Below are positions 1 to 7,236 of a stretch of 50,135 nucleotides of DNA, one piece after another. The notes below the pieces were generated by a model. The model worked only from the letters and a program-made list of their open reading frames with translations. It searched no databases and was not told where the DNA came from. The DNA comes from an uncultured Roseburia sp. (GTDB lineage: Bacteria > Bacillota > Clostridia > Lachnospirales > Lachnospiraceae). The translations under genes and the position numbers were made by a program. The first letter of the stretch is position 1, and each line of letters begins with the position of its first letter. The stretch spans positions 1 through 50,135 of the forward strand of contig CANONN010000025.1 of the NCBI GenBank assembly GCA_947567625.1, in the 5' to 3' direction.

Positions 1-26
1 ATCATCACATACCGTCACCGTTTCAC

Positions 27-55
27 TTGCTTTCCCGCTTTGTTTGATGTATATT
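27..55 (+). promoter_or_regulatory. Promoter of argG
   Basis: A -35 box TTGCTT (27-32) and a -10 box TATATT (50-55) are 17 nt apart, with a TG dinucleotide just before the -10 box. The start codon of argG follows about 50 nt downstream of the likely transcription start. A small hairpin (GGATG/CATCC, 65-78) sits in the leader. No clear ArgR box is visible. Confidence 0.55.
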
Positions 56-111
56 TAGAACAGTGGATGCAAACATCCGATCATTCTATACATACGGAAA
101 GGAATATAACC

Positions 112-1335
112 ATGAAAGAAAAAGTAATTTTGGCTTACTCTGGCGGGCTGGACACGACGGCCATCATCCCTTGGCTGAAAGAAAACTACGACTATGATGT
201 TGTCTGCTGCTGTATCGACTGCGGACAGGAGGAGGAGCTGGACGGGCTTGAGGAGAGAGCCATCTCCTGCGGCGCTTCCAAGTTATACATCGTTGACATC
301 ATCGACGAATTCTGTGAAGACTATATCATGCCCTGTGTCGAGGCCAACGCGGTCTATGAAAACAAATACCTGCTCGGCACCTCCATGGCGCGTCCGCTCA
401 TCGCCAAAAAGCTCGTCGAAGTGGCGAGAAAAGAGGGCGCAACGGCAATCTGCCACGGCGCTACCGGAAAGGGCAACGATCAGATTCGTTTCGAGCTTGG
501 CATCAAAGCCTTGGCGCCGGACCTTAAGATCATTGCTGCCTGGAGGGACAGCCACTGGACCATGGACTCGCGCGAATCCGAAATCGCATACTGCGAGGCG
601 CACGGCATCCATCTGCCGTTCTCCGCAGATTCCAGCTACAGCCGTGACCGCAATATCTGGCATATCAGCCACGAGGGCTTAGAGCTTGAGGACCCCGCCT
701 GCGAACCGAATTATGATCACCTGCTGGTACTCGGTGTCTCCCCCGAAAAAGCTCCTGAGGAGGGCGAATATGTCACCATGACATTTGAGCAGGGCGTTCC
801 CAAGACCGTCAACGGCAAAGAGATGAAAGTTTCCGATATCATCCGCGAATTAAACCGCCTGGGCGGCAAACACGGCATCGGTATCATTGATATCGTGGAG
901 AACCGCGTGGTCGGCATGAAATCGCGCGGCGTATATGAGACTCCCGGCGGCACGATTCTGATGGAAGCGCACCAGCAGCTCGAAGAGCTGGTGTTAGACC
1001 GCGCGACGATGGAAGTCAAGAAAGATATGGGCAACAAGCTGGCACAGATTGTCTATGAGGGCAAATGGTTTACACCGCTCTGTGATGCGGTGAAAGCGTT
1101 TGTGACCTCCACGCAGCAGTATGTGACCGGTGAGGTAAAGTTCAAGCTGTACAAGGGCAATATCATCAAGGCCGGCACGACCTCCCCCTACTCGCTCTAC
1201 AGCGAATCCTTGGCAAGCTTTACCACCGGCGATCTCTACGATCATCACGATGCCGAGGGCTTTATCACCCTGTTTGGTCTGCCGTTAAAGGTGCGCGCAA
1301 TGAAAATGCAGGAGATCGAGCAGAAGAAGCAATAA
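112..1335 (+). CDS. argG: Argininosuccinate synthase
   Basis: ArgG joins citrulline and aspartate with ATP to give argininosuccinate, the penultimate step of arginine synthesis in the cytosol. The 407-residue protein has the usual family length. The N-type ATP-pyrophosphatase loop SGGLDTT is at residues 10-16, and the family signature GATGKGNDQIRFE begins at residue 116. The start at 112 is chosen because GGAAAGGA lies just upstream and the product then begins MKEKVILAYSGGLD, as is normal for ArgG; the frame is open further upstream but without support. No argH is in view, so arginine genes are split. A bidirectional terminator follows. The arginine made could feed the speA operon at 26-34 kb (inference). 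Confidence 0.97.
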   Translation: MKEKVILAYSGGLDTTAIIPWLKENYDYDVVCCCIDCGQEEELDGLEERAISCGASKLYIVDIIDEFCEDYIMPCVEANAVYENKYLLGTSMARPLIAKKLVEVARKEGATAICHGATGKGNDQIRFELGIKALAPDLKIIAAWRDSHWTMDSRESEIAYCEAHGIHLPFSADSSYSRDRNIWHISHEGLELEDPACEPNYDHLLVLGVSPEKAPEEGEYVTMTFEQGVPKTVNGKEMKVSDIIRELNRLGGKHGIGIIDIVENRVVGMKSRGVYETPGGTILMEAHQQLEELVLDRATMEVKKDMGNKLAQIVYEGKWFTPLCDAVKAFVTSTQQYVTGEVKFKLYKGNIIKAGTTSPYSLYSESLASFTTGDLYDHHDAEGFITLFGLPLKVRAMKMQEIEQKKQ

Positions 1336-1373
1336 AAACATCAGGACAATGGTATTTTACTTCTTCTCACGCT

Positions 1374-1413
1374 AAAACCGAGCTTTCCGCCGCAGGCGAA
1401 AAGCTCGGTTTTT
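1374..1413. terminator. Bidirectional intrinsic terminator between argG and the PqqD-like gene
   Basis: The stem AAAACCGAGCTTT pairs with AAAGCTCGGTTTT around a short GC-rich inner hairpin (CGCC/GGCG). A T run follows on the plus strand and an A run precedes it, so the hairpin can end transcription from both convergent units. Confidence 0.9.
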
Positions 1414-1453
1414 AACTTTATAAGGTCATTCTGCAAATGGTATAATCAACTGC

Positions 1454-1807
1454 TTACGCAGAGCGCTTCATGCGGTATCCGATAAACTTATTCCGATACA
1501 AGGTTTCCATATATTGAACCAGACGGGGAATCACAGGCTCCGCCTCTTTGCCGAACTGTGCCCCAATCATCTTTGATATCTCATATACGCTCCGCTTCCC
1601 GTCCATCTGACGCCAGGCGTAGCTGCCAAACTCGTCCAGCAAAATATGACTGACGCGGGGCCTGTGAAAAAATTTCTGCGCAAGCCAATTGTAGAACCCA
1701 CGGTTTACGACATGGACGGTGACAATGCCGGACGCGTCAGCGTCCCAGGTGTAAGCCGGATTGCAGACCGGGATATAGTCCATATAGTTATCTTTTTTAT
1801 TTCGCAC
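1454..1807 (-). CDS. PqqD-family (RRE-like) small protein
   Basis: A 117-residue protein resembling the PqqD family, whose winged-helix fold (RiPP recognition element) binds leader peptides for modifying enzymes. The C-terminal two thirds carry the typical pattern: a LLDEFGSYAWRQMDGKRSVYEI-like segment (about 57-78) followed by helices ending in a short basic tail. The start is GTG at 1807, because AAAGGAG lies 6 nt upstream; the internal ATG eight codons later has no ribosome binding site. The gene begins 10 nt after the stop of the OPT transporter gene, so the two are surely co-transcribed. No radical SAM or other RiPP-modifying enzyme is nearby. Many stand-alone PqqD-like proteins in Clostridia have no known partner, so function is open. 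Confidence 0.7.
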   Translation of the reverse strand: MRNKKDNYMDYIPVCNPAYTWDADASGIVTVHVVNRGFYNWLAQKFFHRPRVSHILLDEFGSYAWRQMDGKRSVYEISKMIGAQFGKEAEPVIPRLVQYMETLYRNKFIGYRMKRSA

Positions 1808-1817
1808 GGCCTCTCCT

Positions 1818-3761
1818 TTACGCCACTCTCTTTTTTATTTTGCGGAAGCAAAAGCTCCAGAGCGAAAACGTCAACAATGCAAACGCGGCCAAACCGACGA
1901 TATTGCCGACTCTCACATCCGCCAGCGCCGGAATCAGATTTGGCAAAAACCCGCCTAAAATCTCGCCTACGTTTTTGTCACCGATTGGGATAATCGCAAA
2001 GACAGCCAGCAGGATACCGACAAGTCCCTCCCCGGCAATCAGGCCGGAGGAATACAAAATACCGTTGGCATGCGCGTCTTTCTTTTCCGATTCCCCAATG
2101 TTTCTTCTCTTTTCCACAAACAATTTGATCAATCCGCCCACCATCATCGGCGTACTAAGGTGAATCGGCAGATACAGACCGATCGCAAACGGCAGCACCG
2201 GAATTCCCAGAATTTCCACGACGATTGCAATAAAAGCGCCGATGCCGACTAACACCCAGGGCAGATTGCCGCCCATCACGCCCTCGACGATCATTTTCAT
2301 CAGCGTCGCCTGCGGCGCCGGAAGCTCCGTGGAGCCATAGCCCCATGCAAGGTCCAGCAGATATAATACGCCGCCGATGGCGATCGCGGAAGCCAGCACA
2401 CCGATCAGCTCGCCAATCTGCTGTTTTTTCGGCGTTGCGCCCAGAATATAGCCCGTCTTAAGGTCCTGTGACGTATCGCCCGCAATCGCCGCTATAATAC
2501 AGATGACGCCGCCGATGGCGATCGCCGCCATCATTCCCTGCTGTCCGCCCATGCCGGTCGCTTTCAATAACACGGATACCACCAAAAGCGTGGCGATCGT
2601 CATACCGGAAACCGGATTGTTGCTGCTGCCGACGAGCCCCACCATGCGGGAAGACACCGTGGCAAAAAAGAAGCCGAACAACACAATCAAAACCGCGCCC
2701 AAAAGATTGATCGGGATGACCGGAATAATCCAGATCGTGAGCGTCAGCAGAACAATACCGCCCAGGATAAAGCGGATATCCAAATCCTGGTTGGTGCGCT
2801 CTCCCGTCACCTCGCCCTTGCCGAATCGTCCAAAGGTCTCTTTAAAGGTGCGAATAATAAGCGGCAGCGACTTGATCAGGCTTAACACACCGCCGCAGGC
2901 AACCGCGCCCGCACCGATATATTTGATATAGTTTGTCCAGATTCCAAACGAGCCCTTTGTTGCATACAGCTCCCCGATCGGAATATCGGCCGGGAAAAGC
3001 ACGATATCCGCGCCGAAGAGCACGATAAGCGGCATAAGTACAAACCAGCCCAAGATACCGCCGCACAGCAGGTAGGACGAAATCTTCGGCCCACAGATAT
3101 AGCCGACGCCCAGCAGGGCCGGCAGCACGTCCATTCCGATGCCGGAACCTTTGTATACCGGAATCTCATAGTGCACTTCGCTCGGAAACGCCTTTAATCC
3201 GTCCGCAATAAACTTATATGCGGCGGATATCCCCAAGCCGGCAAACACGATGGATGCCTTGTCTCCTCCCTCTTCGCCCGCCATCAATACTTCGGCGCAT
3301 GCCTTCCCCTCCGGATACGGAAGCGTCCCGTGCTCCTGCACGATCAACGCCTTGCGCAGCGGTACCATAAACAAAATACCCAGCGCCCCGCCGATAAAAG
3401 CGATCAGCGCAATTTCAATCAGGGACGGCGAAGAAATCCCCCATTCCTTTGCCCACAAAAACAGCGCCGGCAATGTAAAGATCGTTCCCGCCGCCACGGA
3501 CTCCCCGGCAGAACCGATCGTCTGCACCATATTATTCTCAAGGATGGAGTCCTTTTTTAATATCTCGCGGATAATTCCCATCGAAATGACGGCCGCCGGA
3601 ATGGACGCCGACACGGTCATCCCCACGCGCAGTCCAAGATATGCGTTGGCTCCGCCGAACACGACCGCCAACAAAATTCCCAGCACAATCGACACCACCG
3701 TAAATTCCGGCATCGTCCTGCTCGCAGGAATAAATGGTTTAAATTCCTTGTTTTCATTCAT
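1818..3761 (-). CDS. OPT-family oligopeptide transporter
   Basis: A 647-residue polytopic membrane protein of the oligopeptide transporter (OPT) family, which imports small peptides or metal-chelate conjugates with protons. About 14-16 hydrophobic segments span the whole length. The family-typical N-terminal region FTVVSIVLGILLAVVFGGAN.AYLGLRVG (from about residue 20) and the internal SNNPVSGMTIATLL and DTSQDLKTGYILGATPKKQQ blocks are clear. AAGGAG stands 10 nt before the ATG. It is the first gene of a two-gene operon with the PqqD-like protein and is preceded by a leader of up to about 420 nt full of hairpins and short ORFs. The substrate cannot be told from sequence. Confidence 0.93.
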   Translation of the reverse strand: MNENKEFKPFIPASRTMPEFTVVSIVLGILLAVVFGGANAYLGLRVGMTVSASIPAAVISMGIIREILKKDSILENNMVQTIGSAGESVAAGTIFTLPALFLWAKEWGISSPSLIEIALIAFIGGALGILFMVPLRKALIVQEHGTLPYPEGKACAEVLMAGEEGGDKASIVFAGLGISAAYKFIADGLKAFPSEVHYEIPVYKGSGIGMDVLPALLGVGYICGPKISSYLLCGGILGWFVLMPLIVLFGADIVLFPADIPIGELYATKGSFGIWTNYIKYIGAGAVACGGVLSLIKSLPLIIRTFKETFGRFGKGEVTGERTNQDLDIRFILGGIVLLTLTIWIIPVIPINLLGAVLIVLFGFFFATVSSRMVGLVGSSNNPVSGMTIATLLVVSVLLKATGMGGQQGMMAAIAIGGVICIIAAIAGDTSQDLKTGYILGATPKKQQIGELIGVLASAIAIGGVLYLLDLAWGYGSTELPAPQATLMKMIVEGVMGGNLPWVLVGIGAFIAIVVEILGIPVLPFAIGLYLPIHLSTPMMVGGLIKLFVEKRRNIGESEKKDAHANGILYSSGLIAGEGLVGILLAVFAIIPIGDKNVGEILGGFLPNLIPALADVRVGNIVGLAAFALLTFSLWSFCFRKIKKRVA

Positions 3762-4195
3762 CTGGATTAATCTCCTTACTTTTATAACATTTAATTTTTA
3801 CAAAAAAGTATGAGTTTATCCACCTCAACAGATAAACATCGTTTTCATACTAACCTCCATTGTGGAGCGTTTGCGCGACAGGGCGACGCAAATCTCAAAT
3901 ATTGCGTATCACGAACAAGTTCGTGCGCCATCCGTGCTATTTGTAACGCTCCAGCACAAATAGCCGTGTGATAAAATCAGCTATCAAGCTGATTTTTCAC
4001 ACTAACCTCCATGTCACAGCTTCACTGTGACCAAAATCCGCACGGAAAACAAAACGCCGCGCATCGCGTTATGTCCGCCAGCCGGAACGGTCGCTTTCCG
4101 TTTCCCTCCTTTCCGAAGCGCCTGCATATAAAACCGCACATACCGTCGCCTCCCGATGGTTCCTCTGCCGCTTTCCGCTCATCTCACTGATTATA
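3762..4195 (-). promoter_or_regulatory. Long hairpin-rich leader of the OPT operon with candidate promoter
   Basis: A perfect -10 box TATAAT lies on the minus strand at 4190-4195; no good -35 box is visible 17 nt upstream. From there to the OPT start is about 420 nt without an established gene. On the minus strand it holds several hairpins: GTCACAG/CTGTGAC (4013-4031), AAAATCAGC/GCTGATTTT (3973-3996), GCTATTTGT/ACAAATAGC (3936-3964), CACGAAC/GTTCGTG (3911-3926) and TTTGCG/CGCAAA (3870-3892). A 19-bp direct repeat (3842-3860 and 3994-4012) reads GGAGG-TTAGT-RTG-AAAA on the minus strand, i.e. SD plus start codon, and opens two 7-codon ORFs (MKTMFIC, 3825-3848; MKNQLDS, 3977-4000). The layout suggests attenuation or decayed repeats; neither is proven. 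Confidence 0.45.
4022..4141 (-). CDS. Candidate 39-residue cysteine-rich small protein
   Basis: A short ORF begins with ATG at 4141 behind GGGAGG at 7 nt spacing and runs 39 codons to TGA at 4022. The product starts MCGFICRRFG and ends CAAFCFPCGFWSQ, with five cysteines clustered at both ends and a basic middle. It lies about 45 nt downstream of a candidate promoter and upstream of the OPT transporter and PqqD-like genes. Length and context would fit a leader ORF or a small secreted or modified peptide precursor, but there is no signal peptide or recognisable leader/core boundary, and part of it overlaps palindromic sequence. It may be chance. Confidence 0.22.
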   Translation of the reverse strand: MCGFICRRFGKEGNGKRPFRLADITRCAAFCFPCGFWSQ

Positions 4196-4247
4196 TCATT
4201 TTTCATAAAAAAAGTACAGTTGCAGGTGCGAAAACAGCGTCCTTTCG

Positions 4248-4393
4248 GTAACAGTTCAGCTCAGGACTTTGCACTCGCTGCAAAGTCCGTAAAAACGTGT
4301 ATATCTAGCCAAGCGGGAATTCGGCTCTTTGTCGAAGACAAACTTTAAATGAGCCGGATTCCGTAACTATGAAGCCGAGGGCTGAATAGTTAC
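4248..4393 (-). repeat. Modular palindromic repeat, copy 1 (fullest copy)
   Basis: Three hairpins in series: GGACTTTGC/GCAAAGTCC (4264-4288); a nested hairpin of GAATYCGGCTC with GAGCCGGATTC enclosing TTTGTC/GACAAA (4317-4361); and GTAACTAT/ATAGTTAC with inner AGCC/GGCT (4363-4393). The linker GGCTAGATAYACGCGTT is shared too. Parts recur at 24250-24299, 33915-34004 and 50081-50135. Read on the minus strand the order matches the copies at 33.9 and 50.1 kb. No ORF or transposase is associated, so it resembles a REP/BIME-like non-autonomous element. Confidence 0.85.
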
Positions 4394-4468
4394 TCCTTTC
4401 GCTTTTCACATCAAACTGGACTGGTTGATTTATTCCAAACTGGATGTTTTAAACAATCCACTTTATGC

Positions 4469-4474
4469 TATACT
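4469..4474 (+). promoter_or_regulatory. Extended -10 promoter for the ECF S-component gene
   Basis: TATACT preceded by TGC gives an extended -10 element about 100 nt upstream of the start codon; the -35 region is poor. The rest of 4394-4573 holds nothing else that I recognise. Confidence 0.4.
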
Positions 4475-4573
4475 AAAGTCCGACACAGAAAACCATGTAA
4501 TGACTTCCGGAAATATTACAGCGAACATCGGCGCCCGAAAAACCAAACGGTTTCGCGCAGAAACGAGGAAAAA

Positions 4574-5161
4574 ATGGAACAAATAAAAAAAATGGAAAAA
4601 ACAAATAGCAAACGGCTGGTGACAACGGCTCTCTTTGCCGCCATGACCTGCGTCGCCACTATGATCATCAAATTCCCGACACCTACTTTTGGGTATATCC
4701 ATATCGGCGACTGCTTTGTACTGCTGAGCGGCGTGATTTTAGGTCCATATACCGGCGCGCTCGCCGCCGGCATCGGCTCCATGCTTGCGGATATGTTTGC
4801 CGGCTATCTCTCCTTTGCCCCCGCCACGCTCATCGTCAAGGCCCTGACCGCCTTTGCGGCAGGTCTGCTGTTTCGCATCACAAAAAAAGCATTTCACACG
4901 AAGAGGAGCCGCTATGCTGCTGTCGCAATCGGCGGATTCATCGGCGAAACAATCATGGTGATTGGCTATTTTCTGTATGAAGCGGGCGTTGCGGCGTTCG
5001 GCGGAGGCGGTTTTACCGCCGCGGCTCTCGCCGCCGGCATCACGGCTTCCGCCGCCGGTATCCCGTTTAATATCGTGCAGGGCGTCTCGGGTATCCTGCT
5101 TAGCATCATCCTGCTGCCGCTGCTTGCAAAAATTCCCGACGTGCGGGAATGGATGGGCTAA
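4574..5161 (+). CDS. ECF transporter S component (substrate-binding membrane subunit)
   Basis: A 195-residue membrane protein with five to six hydrophobic segments, starting with a lysine-rich tail and LVTTALFAAMTCVATMIIKF. The block TPTFGYIHIGDCFVLLSGVILGP and the following GSMLADMFAGY are typical of energy-coupling-factor S components of the riboflavin/hydroxymethylpyrimidine-related group. S components bind a vitamin or precursor and use a shared EcfAA'T module, which is not in this window, so it is a group II (orphan) subunit. GAGG lies before the ATG at 4574; a second ATG six codons on is possible. It stands alone on the plus strand. The substrate is not deducible. Confidence 0.82.
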   Translation: MEQIKKMEKTNSKRLVTTALFAAMTCVATMIIKFPTPTFGYIHIGDCFVLLSGVILGPYTGALAAGIGSMLADMFAGYLSFAPATLIVKALTAFAAGLLFRITKKAFHTKRSRYAAVAIGGFIGETIMVIGYFLYEAGVAAFGGGGFTAAALAAGITASAAGIPFNIVQGVSGILLSIILLPLLAKIPDVREWMG

Positions 5162-5172
5162 ATCCAACCGCC

Positions 5173-5634
5173 CTACTCTTCCTCAATACTTAAAACACCC
5201 GCGGAAGCCGTCAAATTCACGCTTCCCGGGTCCTGGCGATACATTTCCAAAAGCATCACCCAGAGCTTATGCACCTGATCTGACAGGACGGCAGAATTGT
5301 CCACCGCGTAAGAGAGCAGCGTTTGCAGATGAAAACACCGCACATTTTCCGGCGGCAGAAAGATAAGATTGCTTGTCACAGTCTTATCTTCCCGCCTGTC
5401 GTATTTGATTAATTCGTAGGTGATCATGCAGAACTTTTTGCCCTGATGCTCGCAGTAATAGGAGACATAGCACTCGTCGAGCGTCCAGGAGACGCCGTCC
5501 TCCGTCTCCACCGGCTTTTGGGACAAATCGTTGTGCTCGGTCGTCTGCACCTCCACCTGCCAGTGAAACTTGCCGGCCCTGGTCTCTTTCATCAATTGGT
5601 CTAATTCGTGAAACAATTCTTCTGGTTTTTTCAT
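5173..5634 (-). CDS. Hypothetical protein, 153 aa
   Basis: I do not recognise this family. The product is soluble, acidic at the C-terminus (ends SIEEE), and has no signal peptide or membrane segment. It begins MKKPEELFHELDQLMKETR, looks alpha/beta mixed, and has scattered cysteines (DECYVSYYCEHQGKKFC) with no metal-site spacing that I trust. GGGAG is 9 nt upstream of the ATG. The gene ends 11 nt from the convergent ECF gene and has its own promoter, so it seems to be a single-gene unit. Confidence 0.8.
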   Translation of the reverse strand: MKKPEELFHELDQLMKETRAGKFHWQVEVQTTEHNDLSQKPVETEDGVSWTLDECYVSYYCEHQGKKFCMITYELIKYDRREDKTVTSNLIFLPPENVRCFHLQTLLSYAVDNSAVLSDQVHKLWVMLLEMYRQDPGSVNLTASAGVLSIEEE

Positions 5635-5736
5635 TTATCGCTGCTCCCTGTCTAATATATTGTGCCTCCCCCCAGAGCGTATCTGAAACATGCTCTAAGG
5701 GGAAAACATAAACGGCAAATGATTGGCGTCTGCTAT

Positions 5737-5765
5737 AGTTTAGCACAGAAACAGGAAGCGCGCAA
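5737..5765 (-). promoter_or_regulatory. Promoter of the 153-aa hypothetical gene
   Basis: On the minus strand, TTGCGC (5760-5765) and TAAACT (5737-5742) are 17 nt apart, with TGC before the -10 box. It lies directly after the metY stop codon, so the hypothetical gene can be transcribed on its own. Confidence 0.45.
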
Positions 5766-5775
5766 CCGTGCGCTC

Positions 5776-7080
5776 CTACGATACGGCCTCAAAAGCCAGC
5801 CTCAAATCCTCCAGAATATCGTCGATATTTTCTATCCCGATGGACAGACGCACCGTATTCGGCTTGATTCCCTGTTCCAAAAGCTCCGCCTCGGTGAGCT
5901 GGCTATGCGTCGTGGAAGCGGGATGGATGACGAGCGACTTGGCGTCCGCGACGTTCGCCAATAGGGAAAACAATTCCAGATGGTCGATAAAATCTTTTGC
6001 CTTCTTATCATCCCCCTTGATTTCAAAGGTAAAAATAGAACCGCCGCCGTTTGGAAAATACTTCTGGTAGAGCGCCCGCTGCGAAGCGTCCTTTGCAACA
6101 GACGGATGGTGCACCCGCTCCACCTGCGGATGATGGTTTAAAAATTCCACCACCTTTTGCGCATTTTCCACATGGCGCTCCACGCGCAAAGACAGGGTCT
6201 CTAACCCCTGGAGGAAGAAAAATGCGTGGAACGGCGAGAGCGTCGCCCCCGTATCGCGGAGCAAAATCGCGCGAATCTTGGTCACAAACGCCGCGGGACC
6301 GGCCGCCTCCGTAAAAATCACGCCGTGATAGCTGGGATTCGGCTCCGTAAGCCCCGGGAATTTACCGCTTGCCTTCCAGTCAAATTTGCCACCGTCGACA
6401 ATCACGCCGCCGATCGTCGTCCCGTGCCCGCCGATGAACTTCGTCGCCGAATGAACCACAAGATCGGCTCCGTAGGAGAGCGGCCGCACCAGATAGGGCG
6501 TCGCGAACGTATTGTCCACAACCAAGGGAATCCCATGCGCATGGGCAATTTTTGCCACCGCCTCGATGTCCACGACGTCGGAATTGGGATTGCCAAGCGT
6601 CTCGATAAAAATCGCCCGCGTGTTATCCCCGATGGCGGCCTCTGTCTCATGCTCATCAAATATATCCACAAATGTCGTATGGATGCCGTACTGCGGCAGC
6701 GTATGCGCCAGCAGGTTATAGGAGCCGCCGTAGATATTCTTTGCGGCAACGATATGTTCTCCCGCGGACGCAAGATTTTGAATCGTATAGGCGACGGCCG
6801 CCGCGCCGGATGCCACCGCGAGGGCGGCCACGCCGCCCTCTAACGCCGCTATCCGCCGCTCGAAAATATCCTGCGTGGGATTGGTCAGCCTGCCGTATAT
6901 ATTGCCCGCGTCGGCCAGCGCAAAGCGCGCCGCCGCGTGCTCGCTGTTCCGAAACACATACGAGGATGTCTGATAAATCGGGACCGCCCTCGCGTCGGTC
7001 ACCGGGTCGGGCTCCTCCTGTCCCACATGCAGCTGTAATGTCTCAAATTTTAAATTCCTCTCTTCCCATATCGTTCCCAT
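5776..7080 (-). CDS. metY: O-acetylhomoserine sulfhydrylase (aminocarboxypropyltransferase)
   Basis: A 434-residue PLP enzyme of the Cys/Met metabolism family, which turns O-acetylhomoserine and sulfide into homocysteine (direct sulfhydrylation for methionine). The N-terminus KFETLQLHVGQEEPDPVTDARAVPIYQTSSYVF, the PLP-lysine region VVHSATKFIGGHGTTIGGVIVDGGKFDW and the 430-residue length are those of the MetY branch; MetB/MetC-type members are near 380-400 residues. The start at 7080 follows AAGGAGG at 8 nt; the frame is open 16 codons further upstream without support. No SAM riboswitch or T-box is visible ahead of it. It is flanked by its own promoter and the terminator of the ABC operon. Confidence 0.93.
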   Translation of the reverse strand: MGTIWEERNLKFETLQLHVGQEEPDPVTDARAVPIYQTSSYVFRNSEHAAARFALADAGNIYGRLTNPTQDIFERRIAALEGGVAALAVASGAAAVAYTIQNLASAGEHIVAAKNIYGGSYNLLAHTLPQYGIHTTFVDIFDEHETEAAIGDNTRAIFIETLGNPNSDVVDIEAVAKIAHAHGIPLVVDNTFATPYLVRPLSYGADLVVHSATKFIGGHGTTIGGVIVDGGKFDWKASGKFPGLTEPNPSYHGVIFTEAAGPAAFVTKIRAILLRDTGATLSPFHAFFFLQGLETLSLRVERHVENAQKVVEFLNHHPQVERVHHPSVAKDASQRALYQKYFPNGGGSIFTFEIKGDDKKAKDFIDHLELFSLLANVADAKSLVIHPASTTHSQLTEAELLEQGIKPNTVRLSIGIENIDDILEDLRLAFEAVS

Positions 7081-7153
7081 TGTGTCAACCTCCTTATCTA
7101 TTGCACGCTCCGTGTAAATATAATTCACACATTTCCTATTTGTTTACAAGGAT

Positions 7154-7182
7154 ATGCTATCACAACTCCCACAATTTGTAAA
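7154..7182 (-). promoter_or_regulatory. Candidate promoter of metY
   Basis: TTTACA (7177-7182) and TAGCAT (7154-7159) are 17 nt apart on the minus strand, about 75 nt before the start codon. It begins right after the terminator hairpin of the upstream ABC operon. Confidence 0.4.
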
Positions 7183-7229
7183 GAAAAAGTTGTAACAGAT
7201 CAGATGACTTTCCCTCTCTGTTACAACTT
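7183..7229 (-). terminator. Intrinsic terminator of the ABC transporter operon
   Basis: A perfect 13-bp stem AAGTTGTAACAGA/TCTGTTACAACTT (7187-7199 and 7217-7229) is followed on the minus strand by TTTCTTT. It lies 7 nt after the stop codon of the FtsX-type permease. A T run also follows on the plus strand. Confidence 0.85.
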
Positions 7230-7236
7230 GTTTTTT

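Noticed and set aside
1454-3761. Complete RiPP biosynthesis cluster
   Set aside because: Only the PqqD-like protein and a transporter are present; no radical SAM, cyclodehydratase or peptidase gene accompanies them, so it is kept only as a speculative finding.
3250-3813. 187-codon plus-strand frame opposite the OPT transporter start
   Set aside because: Shadow of a transmembrane gene: Ser/Ala/Pro-rich, no ribosome binding site, no family pattern.
4248-4393. Palindromic unit considered as an insertion sequence end or intrinsic terminator
   Set aside because: No transposase or target duplication is visible, the stems lack U runs, and copies elsewhere have different module sets.
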